Source: a virus. Taken from it: a stretch of DNA of 23,350 nucleotides. Positions 21,716-23,350 of the stretch are shown piece by piece. The position numbers and the translations under genes are program-made. The stretch covers positions 1-23,350 of IMG/VR virus record IMGVR_UViG_3300044988_000527. One strand, given 5' to 3'. Numbering within the stretch: the stretch's first letter is position 1; each line of letters begins with the position of its first letter. The notes under the pieces were generated by a model, which was not told the DNA's origin, ran no database searches, and saw only the letters and a list, made by a program, of their open reading frames with translations.

Positions 21716-22054
21716 CTAATAAACGCTGATCAAGGTGGATAGTAAAATCTGACCCACATCCATCTTGATGTGTTGGCCTCTATCGTGTGTGATGGTTAAA
21801 ACGGTACTGCTACTGCGGTCGATATCGATAAACCAGGGAATTTTTCCGTGTTCGAACATGCCCACGCGTTCAATGACGATGTTGCGCAATTGATCCCAGT
21901 GGAACAGGTGGTCTTCGAACTGCATCAAAGACACGGTAGCCAGATCAATCAATTTGCTGCGGCGCTTAGGCAATAATTTCGCATTGGCGGCGATAAATTC
22001 ATCAGCATGGCTAGTCACTTTGCTGAGTTTGTTTAGCGTGGTTTGTAATTGCAT
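21716..22054 (-). CDS. Hypothetical early protein
   Basis: A 112-residue protein. The first 60 residues are helical and basic (TLNKLSKVTSHADEFIAANA, KLLPKRRSKLIDLATVSL). The last 45 look like a small beta sheet (KIPWFIDIDRSSSTVLTITH, GQHIKMDVGQILLSTLISVY). GAGGAGG lies seven bases before the ATG at 22054. It lies between the LuxR-type regulator and the membrane protein. No family recognised. Confidence 0.6.
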   Translation of the reverse strand: MQLQTTLNKLSKVTSHADEFIAANAKLLPKRRSKLIDLATVSLMQFEDHLFHWDQLRNIVIERVGMFEHGKIPWFIDIDRSSSTVLTITHDRGQHIKMDVGQILLSTLISVY

Positions 22055-22063
22055 GAATCCTCC

Positions 22064-22432
22064 TCAAGACTCTCGCTGAAAACGCGGGGTTTGCTGCCTG
22101 GTGTGGCAGCGGGTGACATTGGATCGCGCCGCTTTTGGCGGCCTTCTGCTGTCGTCATCTATCAGGCAGCACTGGCATAGCATGGCCAGCAGCCAAATCT
22201 TGATCGTGATGTCGACGTAATGGTTTGCCACGGCCTTGGCGACGATTTCGGCGGCGCTATGGGCGCCGAGTTTTTCGGCGATGGCTTCTATTTGTTTGCT
22301 GACGCAACCGTAACTACGGTGACAAACGCGGCAAATTTCTTTGCGCATCTTGCCTTCGCAGATCAACAGTAGGACGTCTGATTCTTTCTTGGTCAACGGT
22401 CCGCTGTTGGTTAAGGTGGCGTGGAGTTTCAT
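22064..22432 (-). CDS. LuxR-type (GerE) helix-turn-helix regulator without receiver domain
   Basis: Residues 10-72 of this 122-residue protein follow the GerE pattern: LTKKESDVLLLICEGKMRKEI, then VSKQIEAIAEKLGAHSAAEIV. There is no signal-input domain. The turn of the HTH carries CRVCHRSYGC (C34, C37, C43) and a second cluster CQCC lies at 86-89, so a metal site is possible. Residues 75-90 are hydrophobic (IKIWLLAMLCQCCL). The tail is basic. It is the second gene downstream of the Cro-like gene, the slot where lambdoid phages keep CII or O, so it probably regulates early or lysogenic promoters. Confidence 0.75.
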   Translation of the reverse strand: MKLHATLTNSGPLTKKESDVLLLICEGKMRKEICRVCHRSYGCVSKQIEAIAEKLGAHSAAEIVAKAVANHYVDITIKIWLLAMLCQCCLIDDDSRRPPKAARSNVTRCHTRQQTPRFQRES

Positions 22433-22434
22433 AG

Positions 22435-22581
22435 TTATTTAGCCTCTGAAGGATCTTCAATAACCATTGAATACAAATGATCAAGCCAGATACTTGATCC
22501 TTGATACTCATATCGGCTAAACCGGCTGCCTTGATCCTCAAGCCATAATCCGTTTTCCATCACTTCGTCGTAATCATTCAT
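22435..22581 (-). CDS. 48-residue early protein
   Basis: A 48-codon ORF (MNDYDEVMENGLWLEDQGSR to MVIEDPSEAK) with a strong TAGGAG eight bases before the ATG. Its stop is two bases before the start of the LuxR-type gene. Acidic and aromatic (WLEDQG, YEYQGSSIWLDHLYSMV); no family recognised, though small DNA-mimic or regulator-binding proteins can have this composition. A longer reading in another frame over 22314-22541 has no ribosome site and crosses two genes, so this one is preferred. Confidence 0.65.
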   Translation of the reverse strand: MNDYDEVMENGLWLEDQGSRFSRYEYQGSSIWLDHLYSMVIEDPSEAK

Positions 22582-22600
22582 GGTTATCTCCTAAAATTTC

Positions 22601-22614
22601 GGGCTATCAAGCCC
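22601..22614 (-). terminator. Weak hairpin after the Cro-like gene
   Basis: On the minus strand GGGCT-TGAT-AGCCC forms a five-bp stem followed by GAAATTTT. It lies between the Cro-like gene and the 48-residue gene and could reduce read-through into the early operon (a tR1-like role), but the T-run is poor. Confidence 0.35.
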
Positions 22615-22627
22615 ATAGCGATTTTTG

Positions 22628-22888
22628 TTACTGAGTAACAAAATTGTTACCACTGTCAGGCGATTTCATGCCTAACGCCACGGCAATTTTGTAACCGTCG
22701 CCAAACAGGCATTTGCTTTCGCCATTTAGCACCCGGTAAACGGTTTTTGCTTTAAAGCCATATTGCTTGCAGAACATAGGCACAGTCATGCCGTTACGTT
22801 TTAAGTAAGACTTGGCTTGCTTGGCTGTACGTAATCGATTCTTACTAGCAATGGTCACGTTTTTGTCTATACTTTGCTGTTGGGTCAT
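22628..22888 (-). CDS. Cro-like regulator, BcepMu gp16 family
   Basis: The 86-residue product ends in a helix-turn-helix of the BcepMu gp16 type: AKSYLKRNGMTVPMFCKQYG, FKAKTVYRVLNGESKC, DGYKIAVALGMK. It is transcribed leftward from a near-consensus promoter and faces the divergent repressor, the Cro position. No Shine-Dalgarno sequence is seen before the ATG at 22888; the untranslated leader would be about 25 bases and holds operator O1. Its last codons contain a further operator (O4, 22635-22650), so the protein or the repressor may also bind the 3' end of this gene. Confidence 0.75.
   Translation of the reverse strand: MTQQQSIDKNVTIASKNRLRTAKQAKSYLKRNGMTVPMFCKQYGFKAKTVYRVLNGESKCLFGDGYKIAVALGMKSPDSGNNFVTQ
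22635..22650. promoter_or_regulatory. Operator O4, GTAAC-N6-GTTAC at the 3' end of the Cro-like gene
   Basis: GTAACAAAATTGTTAC is the best dyad of the four sites and is nearly identical to O2. A GTTAC at 22627-22631 also pairs with its left half (GTTAC-TGA-GTAAC). It spans the last coding triplets of the Cro-like gene. Confidence 0.6.
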
Positions 22889-22894
22889 GTTTGG

Positions 22895-22910
22895 GTAACT
22901 TTTGTGTTAT
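22895..22910. promoter_or_regulatory. Operator O1, GTAAC-N6-GTTAT
   Basis: GTAACTTTTGTGTTAT, one base from the perfect dyad. It lies just downstream of the predicted start of the leftward promoter (22921-22949), in the untranslated leader of the Cro-like gene. Centre-to-centre distance to O2 is 32 bp, three helical turns. Confidence 0.65.
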
Positions 22911-22920
22911 CTATGGGTAA

Positions 22921-22949
22921 ATCATAGTAACAAAAACGTTACCTGTCAA
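22921..22949 (-). promoter_or_regulatory. Leftward early promoter with operator in its spacer
   Basis: On the minus strand TTGACA (22949-22944) and TATGAT (22926-22921) are 17 bases apart, close to the perfect sigma70 promoter. The spacer is filled by operator O2 (22927-22942), so any bound regulator must block polymerase. It drives the Cro-like gene and presumably the whole early operon down to about 15.0 kb. Confidence 0.8.
22927..22942. promoter_or_regulatory. Operator O2, GTAAC-N6-GTTAC
   Basis: GTAACAAAAACGTTAC is a perfect dyad in its outer five bases and sits exactly between the -35 and -10 of the leftward promoter. Confidence 0.75.
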
Positions 22950-22957
22950 TAGAAAAG

Positions 22958-22973
22958 GTAACAATTTAGTGAC
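22958..22973. promoter_or_regulatory. Operator O3, GTAAC-N6-GTGAC, overlapping the repressor start
   Basis: GTAACAATTTAGTGAC has one mismatch in the right half; the right half contains the GTG start codon (22969) of the repressor gene. Its centre is 31 bp from that of O2. Binding here would block the repressor's own expression, as in autoregulated lambdoid switches. Confidence 0.6.
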
Positions 22974-23350
22974 TATTGAAAATCGGTTGAAAGAAGAGCG
23001 CGAAAGGCTTGGATTTACTCAACCTGATTTTGCTGAATTGGCAGGGACCACCAAAAAAACGGTAATTGATTACGAGAAAGGCAAAACCAGTCCAAAGGCG
23101 AGTTTTTTAGAAACTATCGCCCGCGTGGGTGCTGATGTGAGCTACATCATTACCGGTGTTAAATCCGTCATTGCTGAAAGGCAAGCTGACTATGCAGTTA
23201 CTCCAGACAAGGCAGATTTGCTGGATTGTTTCGAGCATTGCTCGGAGGAGGATAAGCGAACCATTCGGCGGATGGCTGAGCTTTGCGCAAAGGAGGTCGA
23301 AGCCGAAAGCCAAGCTGAGCGAGCGAGCGAGCGAAAAAAGTATCTACGTG
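22969..23350 (+). CDS. XRE-family phage repressor (partial, runs off right edge)
   Basis: I translated from the GTG at 22969; the frame stays open for 127 codons to the edge. Residues 4-62 form a classic Cro/CI-type helix-turn-helix: ENRLKEERERLGFTQPDFAE, then LAGTTKKTVIDYEKGKTSPK, then FLETIARVGADVSYIITG. A helical, Glu/Arg-rich region follows (EDKRTIRRMAELCAKEVEAE). There is no sign yet of a LexA/CI-type self-cleaving peptidase, so induction may instead depend on the antirepressor, but the missing C-terminus could change that. AAGG lies about 10 bases before the GTG. A GAGC tetranucleotide run (23317-23332) occurs in the coding sequence. Confidence 0.8.
   Translation, partial: MTIENRLKEERERLGFTQPDFAELAGTTKKTVIDYEKGKTSPKASFLETIARVGADVSYIITGVKSVIAERQADYAVTPDKADLLDCFEHCSEEDKRTIRRMAELCAKEVEAESQAERASERKKYLR

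Noticed and set aside
22314-22541. 75-codon minus-strand reading frame over the start of the LuxR-type gene
   Set aside because: It crosses two better-supported genes in another frame and has no ribosome site; the 48-codon gene at 22435-22581 has a strong one.
1-23350. tRNA genes, CRISPR arrays, insertion sequences, integrase and attachment sites
   Set aside because: None seen. No regularly spaced repeats, no transposase or recombinase motifs, no cloverleaf-like segments; attachment sites are probably outside the window.

Overview
The window is a prophage or temperate phage genome segment, open at both ends. The head genes are clearly of the P2 type (portal Q, terminase P, scaffold protease O, capsid N, small terminase M, head completion L). 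The endolysin is of the lambda R type, the late activator is Ogr/Delta-like, and the right end is a repressor/Cro-like switch. No chromosomal gene is visible. The gene families (BcepMu gp16-like regulator, DUF3310, BRO antirepressor, P2 head genes) and the strong AGGAG-type ribosome binding sites fit a phage of a proteobacterium, most likely a gammaproteobacterium. I cannot name the host.

Layout. 1-5158 (minus): head genes O, N, M, L, then a small virion-like protein and a long host-contact protein that leaves the left edge. That protein starts like a beta-helix spike and continues into what looks like a NodB-type polysaccharide deacetylase domain. 5159-5335: divergent control region with three inverted repeats. 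5336-9265 (plus): terminase P, a lambda R-like endolysin inserted before portal Q, a Cys-containing unknown and a 56-residue membrane peptide, closed by an 11-bp palindrome. 9305-10698 (minus): a BRO antirepressor behind a structured leader that resembles P1/P7 C4 antisense-RNA control, and an unknown gene. 10746-14615 (minus): a tightly packed operon of beta-rich virion proteins, including two tandem paralogues, one with an inserted domain, and two micro-genes of 41 and 56 codons. 14616-14765: divergent control region. 14766-15020 (plus): the Ogr-like activator. 15028-15894 (minus): small genes in two stacked cassettes whose flanks are duplicated gene ends. 15906-22888 (minus): the early/replication operon running from the Cro-like gene down to a primase-helicase and two DNA-binding proteins. 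22889-22968: immunity control region. 22969-23350 (plus): the repressor, cut by the right edge.

How it works together (partly inference): the right-end repressor and the BcepMu gp16-like protein compete at four GTAAC-N6-GTTAC sites. One site fills the spacer of a near-consensus promoter driving the long early operon. That operon makes the replication primase-helicase and several DNA-binding proteins. The Ogr-like protein would then switch on the late operons that diverge from 5159-5335 and 14616-14765. The antirepressor unit forms a second switch held down by its own leader RNA.

Most novel-looking points: the cassette stacking at 14997-15716, the four-operator immunity region, the C4-like leader, the spike-deacetylase fusion, the duplicated virion protein with a domain insertion, and a P2 head module that is not followed by the P2 tail-completion genes.
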